From assembly GCA_045602385.1 (NCBI GenBank), contig JAZSBL010000039.1, forward strand, positions 1-30,752: 30,752 nucleotides of DNA, given 5' to 3'. Below are positions 1 through 6,495 of the stretch, in pieces. The notes under the pieces were generated by a model. It saw nothing but the letters and a program-made list of their open reading frames with translations, was not told the DNA's origin and made no database searches. Both the position numbers and the translations under genes were made by a program. The first letter of the stretch is position 1, and each line of letters begins with the position of its first letter. The stretch comes from SVTX01 sp045602385. GTDB lineage: Bacteria; Bacillota; Clostridia; Oscillospirales; CAG-272.

Positions 1-181
1 CAGCATATATATCTTCCAGGTTATCACTTTTCGTTTGTAGCTCAATATTCGCCAACAGATCTTGCATGCTCAGTTTTTCTATCAAACCATTCATTACTGA
101 TGACTTTCTTCCGTGTTTATCACCATTAGGAATGGTCGCTATGGTAGCTCCTGCACCAAGTATTACTGTATGTGCTCTCAT
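1..181 (-). CDS. N-terminal part of a Rossmann-type nucleotide-binding protein (SIR2-like?), cut by window edge
   Basis: The minus strand opens with ATG at 181, preceded by a consensus AGGAGG six bases upstream, and stays open to the window edge (60 codons). The protein starts MRAHTVILGAGATIATIP: a short beta strand running into a GxGAT glycine loop, as at the start of Rossmann-fold and SIR2-like NAD-binding domains. A small SIR2-like or related NAD(P)-handling enzyme, as often found in defence cargo, would fit, but the catalytic part lies outside the window. A good promoter precedes it at 211-239. It lies on the far side of the tRNA-fragment junction from the integrases, so it may be the other end of the same element or part of a neighbouring one. 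That it is a real gene is fairly sure; its family is uncertain. Confidence 0.6.
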   Translation of the reverse strand, partial: MRAHTVILGAGATIATIPNGDKHGRKSSVMNGLIEKLSMQDLLANIELQTKSDNLEDIYA

Positions 182-210
182 AATTCCTCCTATTGTATAT
201 TTCTGTTTTG

Positions 211-239
211 ATTATACCACAAAGTTGTAATAACATCAA
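211..239 (-). promoter_or_regulatory. Promoter of the left-edge gene
   Basis: On the minus strand, TTGATG (234-239) and a perfect TATAAT (211-216) are 17 bases apart, with an extended -10 TGTGG just before TATAAT. Transcription would start about 25 bases upstream of the ATG at 181. Confidence 0.65.
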
Positions 240-330
240 GACGTTGGTTGTTCATCTGTGGCTTTGCGAAGTTTTTTCTTTGCTTACTGCGTATCAAATT
301 TTGAGCGTTGATTTTTATTTATAAACCTAC

Positions 331-359
331 TTGACAATCCTTGAATTCTAAGTTACAAT
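331..359 (+). promoter_or_regulatory. Plus-strand promoter pointing into the attachment region
   Basis: TTGACA (331-336), a 17-base spacer and TACAAT (354-359). No convincing ORF follows before the tRNA fragment at 700 and its terminator at 745-788, so the transcript would be about 420 bases of untranslated RNA across the repeats. Either it is a non-coding RNA or a promoter left from a lost gene. Confidence 0.45.
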
Positions 360-402
360 ACCACAACTGCAGAAGAAGTATAGCGATGTTCTCTACTCTG
401 CC

Positions 403-586
403 TGACCACATAGTTATCATCTCTTTTCAGATGGTTGACCACATGTGGCGGTTGGTATGTTTCTTCCATGCTCTCTGTGCAATTCTTCTCTGCCAGCGGA
501 GTGATTTTTGAACGTGTTTACCGTCTGAAAACAAGACCACATGACAATCATTTCGGACTCGGATTTGACCACATCTTTGACCATAA
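403..586 (+). repeat. Direct repeats TGACCACAT, probable integrase arm sites
   Basis: The 9-mer TGACCACAT occurs exactly at 403-411, 436-444 and 566-574. GACCACAT occurs at 535-542 and a variant TGACCATAA at 578-586. Related forms, TGACCCCAT (876-884) and CGACCATAG, lie on the other side of the tRNA fragment. Short direct repeats on both sides of a core site are what the arm-type binding sites of lambda-type integrases look like; the two integrases at 1.1-3.8 kb are the obvious candidates to bind them. The function is inferred. The region 182-699 otherwise contains two promoters and no supported gene. Confidence 0.5.
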
Positions 587-625
587 TCAGAACCGGAGTA
601 CACGGAGACAAGAGAGCACGAGAGT
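565..625 (+). repeat. Left copy of a 61-bp imperfect repeat flanking the att core
   Basis: This stretch aligns without gaps to 875-935 (offset exactly 310 bp) at about 65% identity, sharing TTGACC, GACCATA, TACACGGA and AAGAG blocks. It lies 75 bp left of the tRNA fragment. Confidence 0.55.
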
Positions 626-699
626 ATGAAAAAGACGTTTTTGCGTAGCAGAAAGGTCAAAAAAAAGCAAAAACGGCTAAAAAAAGATATATCAATCAG

Positions 700-744
700 T
701 TGGGGTGGTAGAGGCCGCAAGTTCAAGTCTTGTCACTCAGACCA
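700..744 (+). other. Attachment-site core: 3' half of a tRNA-Pro(GGG) gene
   Basis: Read as tRNA positions 32-76, this fits exactly. Anticodon loop 700-706 has U33 and anticodon GGG at 702-704; 3' anticodon stem 707-711; variable loop 712-716; T stem GCAAG/CTTGT around loop TTCAAGT; acceptor strand 734-740; discriminator A741; encoded CCA 742-744. The sequence upstream does not supply the pairing 5' anticodon stem, D arm or 5' acceptor strand (CTGAGTG expected), so this is not a working tRNA gene. Homology beginning at the anticodon loop and running to CCA is typical of integrases that use tRNA 3' ends. An intact tRNA-Pro(GGG) is expected at the other end of the element or of an array. Not a tRNA annotation. 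Confidence 0.8.
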
Positions 745-788
745 AAATTCCGTAGAAATTGCACAATTTCTACGGAATTTTTCTTTTT
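745..788 (+). terminator. Intrinsic terminator after the tRNA-Pro fragment
   Basis: A perfect 17-bp inverted repeat (745-761 with 764-780) is followed by TTTTTCTTTTT. It begins directly at the tRNA CCA end and is the normal tRNA terminator, carried along with the att core. Confidence 0.85.
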
Positions 789-874
789 GTTTTAGTGCGA
801 CAGTTACAATTATCACATCAAACGCTCGTTTTAGAGTGTTTTAGTGCATAATTGGTGCATAGGTGGCAATTGGC

Positions 875-935
875 TTGACCCCATTTCCGACCATAGACGG
901 AATTAAACTACACGGAATTAAGAGCGTCAAAGAGT
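875..935 (+). repeat. Right copy of the 61-bp imperfect repeat
   Basis: Partner of 565-625, same orientation, 131 bp right of the tRNA fragment. The rest of 789-1062 has no supported gene. Confidence 0.55.
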
Positions 936-1062
936 GCATCTCTTTAGTGAGAAAAATAATATTTTCGTAATACCTTCCTGATATAATGCTCGCAGTAGAT
1001 TTTTGCCGTGAGCCTTTTTCTTTGTATAGTGGCACAATTTTTGAAAGCATCATAATGAATTC

Positions 1063-1095
1063 GACTCACGGCTTGTGTTGACCGTGAGTCTTTTT
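1063..1095 (+). terminator. Hairpin with plus-strand T-run downstream of the integrase genes
   Basis: A perfect 9-bp stem, GACTCACGG (1063-1071) with CCGTGAGTC (1082-1090), has a 10-base loop and TTTTT on the plus strand. As an intrinsic terminator it works best against transcription arriving from the attachment side. It also marks the end of the minus-strand integrase operon 12 bases after the stop codon. A second CCGTGAG(C/T)C-TTTTTC block at about 1008-1022 suggests a local duplication. Confidence 0.6.
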
Positions 1096-1106
1096 CGTTA
1101 TCCTTA

Positions 1107-2519
1107 TCAGCCTATATTCAGTTCTCGTCCTTCCCTGATGCTTTTGATAAGCTCTGCGAGCTTTTCCTCGCATTCCGCTTCGGTCGGCGCGTAAATGTTG
1201 TATGCGGTTCTTTTGCCGTCTATCGTTGGCGTATAGCGACCTTGCCAACAGTTCGGTGAGAGCTGCTTGACGTATCCTGTGCCGGGCTTTCTCTTTTTGC
1301 CCTTGTAGGCTTCAAATTTCGCTTTAGGCGCGGTTTCCGTACTCGGTTGCTCACTTACTCGTATATCGTCCCGAGGCTCTACACCGCCGATTTTACGGTC
1401 GATATTGTTTGCTGCTGACCTTCGCATCTCGTCCGTTGTATGCGTATAGGTGTTGATCGAGGTTGCCACCGTATTGTGACCGAGGAGCGCGGCAACTGTC
1501 TTGATATCGATGCCGTTCTCTATCGCCATGGTTGCGAAGGTATGTCGCAGGTCGTGGAATCGAACGTGCTTGCAATTTGCGTGTTCCAATATCTGAGATA
1601 ATTTCTTTCGGCAGGCGGAGGGTTCTCTCGGAAGGTCGGGATTGATTGGCGATGGGAACAGCCACTCGGATTTTACTACTTCCCTATACTGCCGTAGCAT
1701 TTTTAACACGGGTGCTGACAGCACAATAGTTCTTATCGAGCTTTTCGTTTTCGGCTCGGATATTACGAGCTTATCCTCTACCTTGTTGACCTGTCTGCTT
1801 ATCCGTATCTCGCCTGTATTGAAATCAATATCTTCCCATTTGAGTGCGAGTAGCTCTCCGCGGCGCAAGCCTGTTGAGATGTCAAGCAGGAACATTTCGT
1901 AGAAACCTTCTTCCTTCGCCTGTATGAGTAATCTCTGCATTTCCTCTTTCGTAAGGATTTGCATCTCTCTGCTACGCTTTGGAGGTAGCTTGCAGTTCTT
2001 CGCAGGATTTACATAGATAAGTCCTTGCTCAACTGCCTTATCAAGGGCTGCCTTACAGTGCGCGTGAATACTGCGGATGTGAGCATCCGACAGCCCTTCT
2101 CCGTATTGCTCTGTTCGTATCAATCGACCTTCCTTTTTCAGACTCGCATAGAATCCTTGCAGATCCGCTTGCTTTAGCTCCTTCAGCGGTATGTGTCCAA
2201 GCCTTGGTATGATCTGCTTATAGATACGGTATCCGTAGGTTTCTCTCGTGCTTTCTTTTAAACGCGGCGAGGCGAACTCTCTGAACCAGAAGTCCATCCA
2301 ATCGCCGAAGCTGATATTATCCGTCAGCTTTTCAATCGGTGCTTTTAGCTCTTGCTTTAATTTTTCTAACTTTTGTTGGCACTCCCATTTGCTTTTAGCA
2401 AGAACGCTCTTGGCTTTTGGAAAGCCCTTTTCATCATAGGCGATAACAATACGACCTTCCCATCTGCCGTCTTTGCGGAGTCTGACAGAACCATCTCCAT
2501 ATTTTCGTTTTTTCGTCAT
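1107..2519 (-). CDS. int: Tyrosine-type site-specific integrase with duplicated arm-binding domain
   Basis: A 470-residue lambda/Tn916-type integrase that should catalyse recombination at the tRNA-Pro att site. Start at 2519 (MTKKRKYGDG) is chosen because AGGTGA lies just upstream; a 15-codon extension has no such site. Domain order: AP2-like arm-binding domain (1-60), SAM-like core-binding domain (65-170), catalytic domain (185-375). The catalytic set is complete: R219 (TGLRRGE), H322 and R325 (HDLRH), H348 (LLGH) and nucleophile Y358. Unusually, about 95 extra residues follow, and 410-460 (GTGYVKQL, WQGRYTP, EEKLAELI) look like a second copy of the N-terminal domain. It is the last gene of the mobile-element backbone transcript and lies closest to the att core, as expected for the functional integrase. 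Confidence 0.93.
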   Translation of the reverse strand: MTKKRKYGDGSVRLRKDGRWEGRIVIAYDEKGFPKAKSVLAKSKWECQQKLEKLKQELKAPIEKLTDNISFGDWMDFWFREFASPRLKESTRETYGYRIYKQIIPRLGHIPLKELKQADLQGFYASLKKEGRLIRTEQYGEGLSDAHIRSIHAHCKAALDKAVEQGLIYVNPAKNCKLPPKRSREMQILTKEEMQRLLIQAKEEGFYEMFLLDISTGLRRGELLALKWEDIDFNTGEIRISRQVNKVEDKLVISEPKTKSSIRTIVLSAPVLKMLRQYREVVKSEWLFPSPINPDLPREPSACRKKLSQILEHANCKHVRFHDLRHTFATMAIENGIDIKTVAALLGHNTVATSINTYTHTTDEMRRSAANNIDRKIGGVEPRDDIRVSEQPSTETAPKAKFEAYKGKKRKPGTGYVKQLSPNCWQGRYTPTIDGKRTAYNIYAPTEAECEEKLAELIKSIREGRELNIG

Positions 2520-2524
2520 CTGTT

Positions 2525-2674
2525 TCACCTGATTCCTGTTGTAACTAAGGCTCTGACTTCGCAAGCCGTTGTTTGCTCACCACAGCCTAAGTTACTGCCA
2601 CTCCTTATTGCTCGCTTCTTCCGCCACCGGCGGTGCTCGCAAACGTCCCCCTCTCCGTATTTTCTTTTAGCCAT
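2525..2674 (-). CDS. 49-residue ORF between the two integrases (coupling peptide or integrase remnant)
   Basis: The ATG at 2674 overlaps the TGA of the upstream integrase gene (ATGA), and the ORF ends at 2525, five bases before the next integrase start, with its TGA inside the ribosome binding site AGGTGA. The peptide begins MAKRKYGEGDV, closely resembling the start of the downstream integrase (MTKKRKYGDGS), then becomes a basic stretch (CEHRRWRKKRAIR) unlike any domain I know. It could be the relic of a third integrase gene's 5' end, or a short peptide whose translation couples the two integrases. Position and overlap support translation; nothing supports a specific function. Confidence 0.45.
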   Translation of the reverse strand: MAKRKYGEGDVCEHRRWRKKRAIRSGSNLGCGEQTTACEVRALVTTGIR

Positions 2675-3837
2675 CAGTCGATCTCTCCTATAATATTTTC
2701 TATAACACCGCCCATGATATTGGCGGCGTTTCTCTGCATTTCAGTAGTAACGTGCGTGTATCGGTCAAGCGTAAAGCTTGCGTTGGTGTGGCCGAGGATT
2801 CCCGATAGCGTTTTGGCATCCACTCCCGAGGCAATTGCGTGTGTGGCGAAGGTGTGCCTGAGATCGTGGAAGCGTATGCTCGGCAGCCCTGCCTTTTTCA
2901 GTATCCGCTTCAACGTACTGTATGCGAGTGCCGGGCTGATCGGTTCTTCTGTTTTTATAAAGTTTGGGAAAATCCATTTGGATCGGCTTTCCTCTTTTCT
3001 AATTTTTAACAGCTCTGCGGTTGAGGACGGCAGTAATATCTCTCGCTCTCCGCTAACCGTTTTCGTATCACCCACATATAATTGTGTGCCGTCTGCAGTC
3101 AGCGTTCGCTTTATTTTAAGCGTACCGCTGTCGCCGTCAAAATCCGTCCACATCAAACCGCACAGCTCACCGCGCCGAAGTCCCGTCGTGATCGCTGTGT
3201 AGAACAGGTCATGCCACAGCGGTTCTTGTTTGATGGCTTCCATAAATCTGTCGAGCTGCTCGTCATTAAGAATGTTCATCACCGCACCCGATGCTTTCGG
3301 TATTGTTGTACTCTCTGTTGGATTTTTTACGATCAGATGTTCTCGCAGAGCGTATTCCATCGCTTCGTGAAGCACCATATGCACGCTTCTCACAGTTGAA
3401 TCGGACAAGCCCTTTTCACCGTCCGCGCCTACTCTGAGCCTACCGTTCTTTTTTAAGGCATTGTACATTTTTTGAATATCGGCAGTCGTTACCGCATAGA
3501 TCTGCTTTCCACCGAGCTGAGGCTTGATATAGTCTTTTATAATATGCCGATAGCCCTTAAGTGTGCTTGGTCTTAGCGTGAATGCCATATGCTCGTCCAG
3601 CCATTTATCAAGCCATGCGCCGAGCGACATACGGCTGTCCTCGGTAAGATTGACTCCCTTGAAGCTTTCTCTGTAGGAATTGAGCTTAGAGGTCAGCTCC
3701 TTCTGCGTACTCGCAAGCACGGTTTGATAGATCGGCAGACCGTTCTCCTTGTGTCCTACGACGATTCTGCCTTCCCATCTGCCGTCTGTCGTTCTCTTTC
3801 TGACCATACCGTCACCCGAAGGTCTGCGTTTTGGCAT
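2674..3837 (-). CDS. int: Second tyrosine-type site-specific integrase
   Basis: A 387-residue integrase of the same family as its downstream neighbour. Start 3837 (MPKRRPSGDG) follows GGAAAGGAG; the 14-codon extension upstream lacks a ribosome binding site. AP2-like arm-binding domain at 1-60 (MVRKRTTDGRWEGR), core-binding domain 70-175, catalytic domain 185-375 with R221 (TGLRRGE), H324 and R327 (HDLRH), H350 (LGH) and Y360. All residues needed for activity are present, and there is no C-terminal extension. The two may act as a pair, one may be a relic of a second element in the same site, or they may have different directionality. A promoter-like TGTGG-TATTGT at 3868-3879 could drive this pair independently of the mob genes. 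Confidence 0.92.
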   Translation of the reverse strand: MPKRRPSGDGMVRKRTTDGRWEGRIVVGHKENGLPIYQTVLASTQKELTSKLNSYRESFKGVNLTEDSRMSLGAWLDKWLDEHMAFTLRPSTLKGYRHIIKDYIKPQLGGKQIYAVTTADIQKMYNALKKNGRLRVGADGEKGLSDSTVRSVHMVLHEAMEYALREHLIVKNPTESTTIPKASGAVMNILNDEQLDRFMEAIKQEPLWHDLFYTAITTGLRRGELCGLMWTDFDGDSGTLKIKRTLTADGTQLYVGDTKTVSGEREILLPSSTAELLKIRKEESRSKWIFPNFIKTEEPISPALAYSTLKRILKKAGLPSIRFHDLRHTFATHAIASGVDAKTLSGILGHTNASFTLDRYTHVTTEMQRNAANIMGGVIENIIGEID

Positions 3838-3930
3838 TACATCACTCCTTTCCTGTTTCAGTACAACACAATACCACAAGACTTCATATATATCCAGCGT
3901 TTTGGCAAAAAATTATCACCGCAGACACAT

Positions 3931-5808
3931 TTACCAATGTAGTCCCTGCGCTTCTCTCTTTTGCCGTATCTCTCTTTTGAGCTTTGAATCTATCTCGCCA
4001 AGCTTCATCTGCTCGTCCTGCTCCGCGGCATCGTCCTCGAAGATACGGCTTGCGTAGTAAAACAGATTGACTATACCCATGACGAGCTGATAATTGCGGT
4101 TGCTGTTATAATGCTTGATTGCCGCTTTGGCATAGCTATCTCCCTCGTTTGCCGCGCTCTCGATATGCTCCTTGAATTTTTCAAAATTATTGAACCGATA
4201 AAGATATAAGATACCAAGCTGAGTCCGCGCCCAAGTATCACGCTCGGCTGCACCTTCAAGCCAAGATAACGCTTCTTGCTCTTGTCCTTCTTCAAGCAAC
4301 AGCTTTCCGTATGCGTACATTGCTGCAGAAAATCCGCGCTCCGCGCTTCGCTTCAGATACTCACGCGACATCTCGGGATTCTTATCCTTCAGATATTTGC
4401 TATATTCATATTCCGCAGCATCCATGCCTGCTTCCGCCGCCTGACGAAGATACGAATATGTGTCGCTTGAAAGCTCCGGCTTCATAACTCCGTTTTTGTA
4501 TAAGCGATAGAGCGAATACTTGGCGAAGGAATTGTCCAGCTCCGCCGCTTCCTTGAACCAATATTCCGCTTCCTCGGGATCGCTTTCAAGATATTCGATA
4601 CCGAGACGAAACATAGCGTAGGAATTATTCTTCTCGGCAGCAAAGCCAAGATAGGTCATGCCCATATCCTTGTTCTGCTTCCAATAGCGACCTCGGCACA
4701 AACAGTCGCCAATAAATGCTTGGGCATAGGAATTTCCCTTGCGTGAAGCATCGAGCAATACCGTCCACGCTTCATCGTGCTTTCCTTCCGCTAACAGCTC
4801 CTTTGCTATCTGCACATTCGTTTTTCTGAACGCATTTGGCTCGTAGCTATAATGACCGTCGTAGTCTGCCATATCGGGAATGGCGGTAATATCCATTGCA
4901 AATTTCACAACAGAATTCCGCAAGGACTTGAACACATCGTTTTTCTCGATAGGCTCTTTCGGTGGCATGATATCGGTGTAGGTACGGTAGATCTCGCACT
5001 GACATTGATACCACAATTCATACAACTCTTGAATTTTTTCGTCCTCAGCAATGCGTTTTACGATAGCATCCACCTTGGCTTTCGTATGCCTGTCGAGGTA
5101 TCCGTATTGCTTTTTGCCTTTGACGGTTTTCATTCGCGCGGCAAGCTTTACGAGCATTTCTTCAAGTGTCGGATCGTTGAAAGCGGCATCGTTAATTTCC
5201 GCAACGATCTCTTGCATACGGTTACGGAAACCTTGACGGATATGATCACGATGCTCGGTCTGCTTTTTATAAACACAGTAATTCTCCTGACGGAAAATAT
5301 CCCCTGCCATCGTTTTCTTGATATTATGAATTCCCGTTTTATCAAGATAGGCTTCTCTTGGTCTGTCCGACCACACGAGCATATGCACATGCGGATTTTT
5401 ATCTTTATTGTGATAGGCGGCATACCAACGTAGATGGCTTGGAGCGATATGCATTTCCTTTGCGATATCATTCCGGCGAGAGCGCAGAAGCTGCATCCAT
5501 TGCTCCGCGCTATTATATCCGAGCCGTTCAGCATCCTCACGCTTTAGAGAAAAGATAAGCCCCCACACATTGCCGTCTACCTGATCTACCTCATCGCAGA
5601 TTTTTTGCATATCGATCTGAACACCCTCGTCCGAGAACATTCCGTGTGAGCCCTGTCTTGCATCCATATACTCAGCCAACCCACTGCGAGAAAGAATTTC
5701 AACACCGTCGCGCGTGGCAATATATTTTGCGTAACCACCGCGCGTTTTTCCTTCGGGCGTTCTCGACACAGGCGAGTAGTACGGGGCTTTGAAAATCAGC
5801 TTTGCCAT
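3931..5808 (-). CDS. mobL: MobL/MobP-type relaxase with C-terminal Sel1-like repeats
   Basis: A 625-residue DNA relaxase expected to nick the element's oriT and lead single-strand transfer, making the element mobilizable (no type IV secretion genes are visible here). The N-terminal 200 residues match the MobL/MobP3 group: a conserved start (FKAPYYSPVSR), a YIATRDG block and the metal-binding histidine motif NPHVHMLVWS with H140 and H142. The nucleophilic tyrosine is probably one of those near Y26-Y30, by analogy. From about residue 340 to 560 the sequence changes to repeated 36-residue helix pairs (AQAFIGDCLCRGR, AMFRLGIEYLE, AMYAYGKLLLEEG) typical of Sel1/TPR-like repeats, a protein-binding tail. 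The start is six bases after the upstream stop at 5815. A relaxase by family is confident; the partner of the Sel1 part is unknown. Confidence 0.88.
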   Translation of the reverse strand: MAKLIFKAPYYSPVSRTPEGKTRGGYAKYIATRDGVEILSRSGLAEYMDARQGSHGMFSDEGVQIDMQKICDEVDQVDGNVWGLIFSLKREDAERLGYNSAEQWMQLLRSRRNDIAKEMHIAPSHLRWYAAYHNKDKNPHVHMLVWSDRPREAYLDKTGIHNIKKTMAGDIFRQENYCVYKKQTEHRDHIRQGFRNRMQEIVAEINDAAFNDPTLEEMLVKLAARMKTVKGKKQYGYLDRHTKAKVDAIVKRIAEDEKIQELYELWYQCQCEIYRTYTDIMPPKEPIEKNDVFKSLRNSVVKFAMDITAIPDMADYDGHYSYEPNAFRKTNVQIAKELLAEGKHDEAWTVLLDASRKGNSYAQAFIGDCLCRGRYWKQNKDMGMTYLGFAAEKNNSYAMFRLGIEYLESDPEEAEYWFKEAAELDNSFAKYSLYRLYKNGVMKPELSSDTYSYLRQAAEAGMDAAEYEYSKYLKDKNPEMSREYLKRSAERGFSAAMYAYGKLLLEEGQEQEALSWLEGAAERDTWARTQLGILYLYRFNNFEKFKEHIESAANEGDSYAKAAIKHYNSNRNYQLVMGIVNLFYYASRIFEDDAAEQDEQMKLGEIDSKLKREIRQKREAQGLHW

Positions 5809-5814
5809 AGAATT

Positions 5815-6222
5815 TTAATTTAGAAAGGCATCGGTCACGCTTAGATTTCCGTTCGTAGCTCTGACCTCATCTATTGCATCCTGATATAATTTTTTCACTT
5901 GATAATCTTCAAGCTCCGTGGTACTTGCCAACAGATGCGCAAGGAAATTTTGTTCCACCGCAAGCTTGAACAACATTCTTGACATACGGTTCTCGCTGTC
6001 ACGGAGCTTTGCCGTAATGACCTGCTCCAAGGCAGGCGTTAGGAAGGTTTCACTATCTCCGCGCTCAAGCCATTGCAGATAAAATTCAATACTCGCGCGG
6101 ATGAAATCGTTGCGAGTTTTGAAGCCGTGCTTCCTTGCTTTCTCGGTATACAGCTCCCATTTATAATCTTCAAGAGAGACACCGCGCGAGGTCATTCTCT
6201 CTTCCTGTTTGCTTACTGTCAT
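5815..6222 (-). CDS. MobC-like relaxosome accessory protein
   Basis: A 135-residue protein directly upstream of the relaxase. Start 6222 (MTVSKQEERMTS) is preceded by AAAGGA; an upstream 25-codon extension has no ribosome binding site. Residues 15-55 (DYKWELYTEKARKHGFKTRNDFIRASIEFYL, discussed in parts) have the length and charge pattern of a ribbon-helix-helix DNA-binding domain, and the rest is helical. Small proteins of this kind next to MobP relaxases bind oriT and recruit the relaxase. The candidate oriT at 6300-6495 lies immediately upstream, which supports that role. Function rests on position and general pattern. Confidence 0.65.
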   Translation of the reverse strand: MTVSKQEERMTSRGVSLEDYKWELYTEKARKHGFKTRNDFIRASIEFYLQWLERGDSETFLTPALEQVITAKLRDSENRMSRMLFKLAVEQNFLAHLLASTTELEDYQVKKLYQDAIDEVRATNGNLSVTDAFLN

Positions 6223-6299
6223 ATTTTCTTCCTTTCTGCTGTTATTTCCATAAGACTTGCGAAAAGCCTTGCCACGCCTGACTTTTTCGGCACACAAGA

Positions 6300-6495
6300 C
6301 TTGATTTTTCTAAAATACGTAAATCAAGACATTTTACTATTTTTAGAAAAGCGTAAAAATCCCTTGTAATCCCTTGCAAACGGCGTTGCCGGTTGCTGTT
6401 CGACCGCTCCTTTGGCGTGTCGAAGACAAGTCTTTATCCTGCTCCGAATAGTACCGCTCGAAATTCTTGCAAATTCCTCGAACACGTACTATTCG
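6300..6495 (-). other. oriT: Candidate origin of transfer (oriT) with nested inverted repeats
   Basis: This 190-base gene-free stretch between the rep-like and mobC-like genes has several inverted repeats: CTTGATTT/AAATCAAG (6300-6307, 6321-6328), TTTTCTAAAAT with ATTTTTAGAAAA (6306-6316, 6339-6350), TTCGAC/GTCGAA around 6395-6425, and a perfect 10-bp pair CGAATAGTAC/GTACTATTCG (6445-6454, 6486-6495) whose far arm covers the rep stop codon. Just beside the last pair is TATCCTGC (6435-6442), matching the YATCCTGY nick core known for IncP-type relaxases. Some arms may instead serve as mobC operator or rep terminator. Confidence 0.45.

Noticed and set aside
435..629. 64-codon ORF across the TGACCACAT repeats
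   Set aside because: TTG start without a ribosome binding site; the stretch is better explained as repeated binding sites.
669..744. Complete tRNA-Pro gene
   Set aside because: The 5' acceptor strand, D arm and 5' anticodon stem are missing; only positions 32-76 match.
626..844. 72-codon ORF through the tRNA fragment and its terminator
   Set aside because: It reads through a tRNA 3' half and a perfect terminator hairpin, so coding is implausible.
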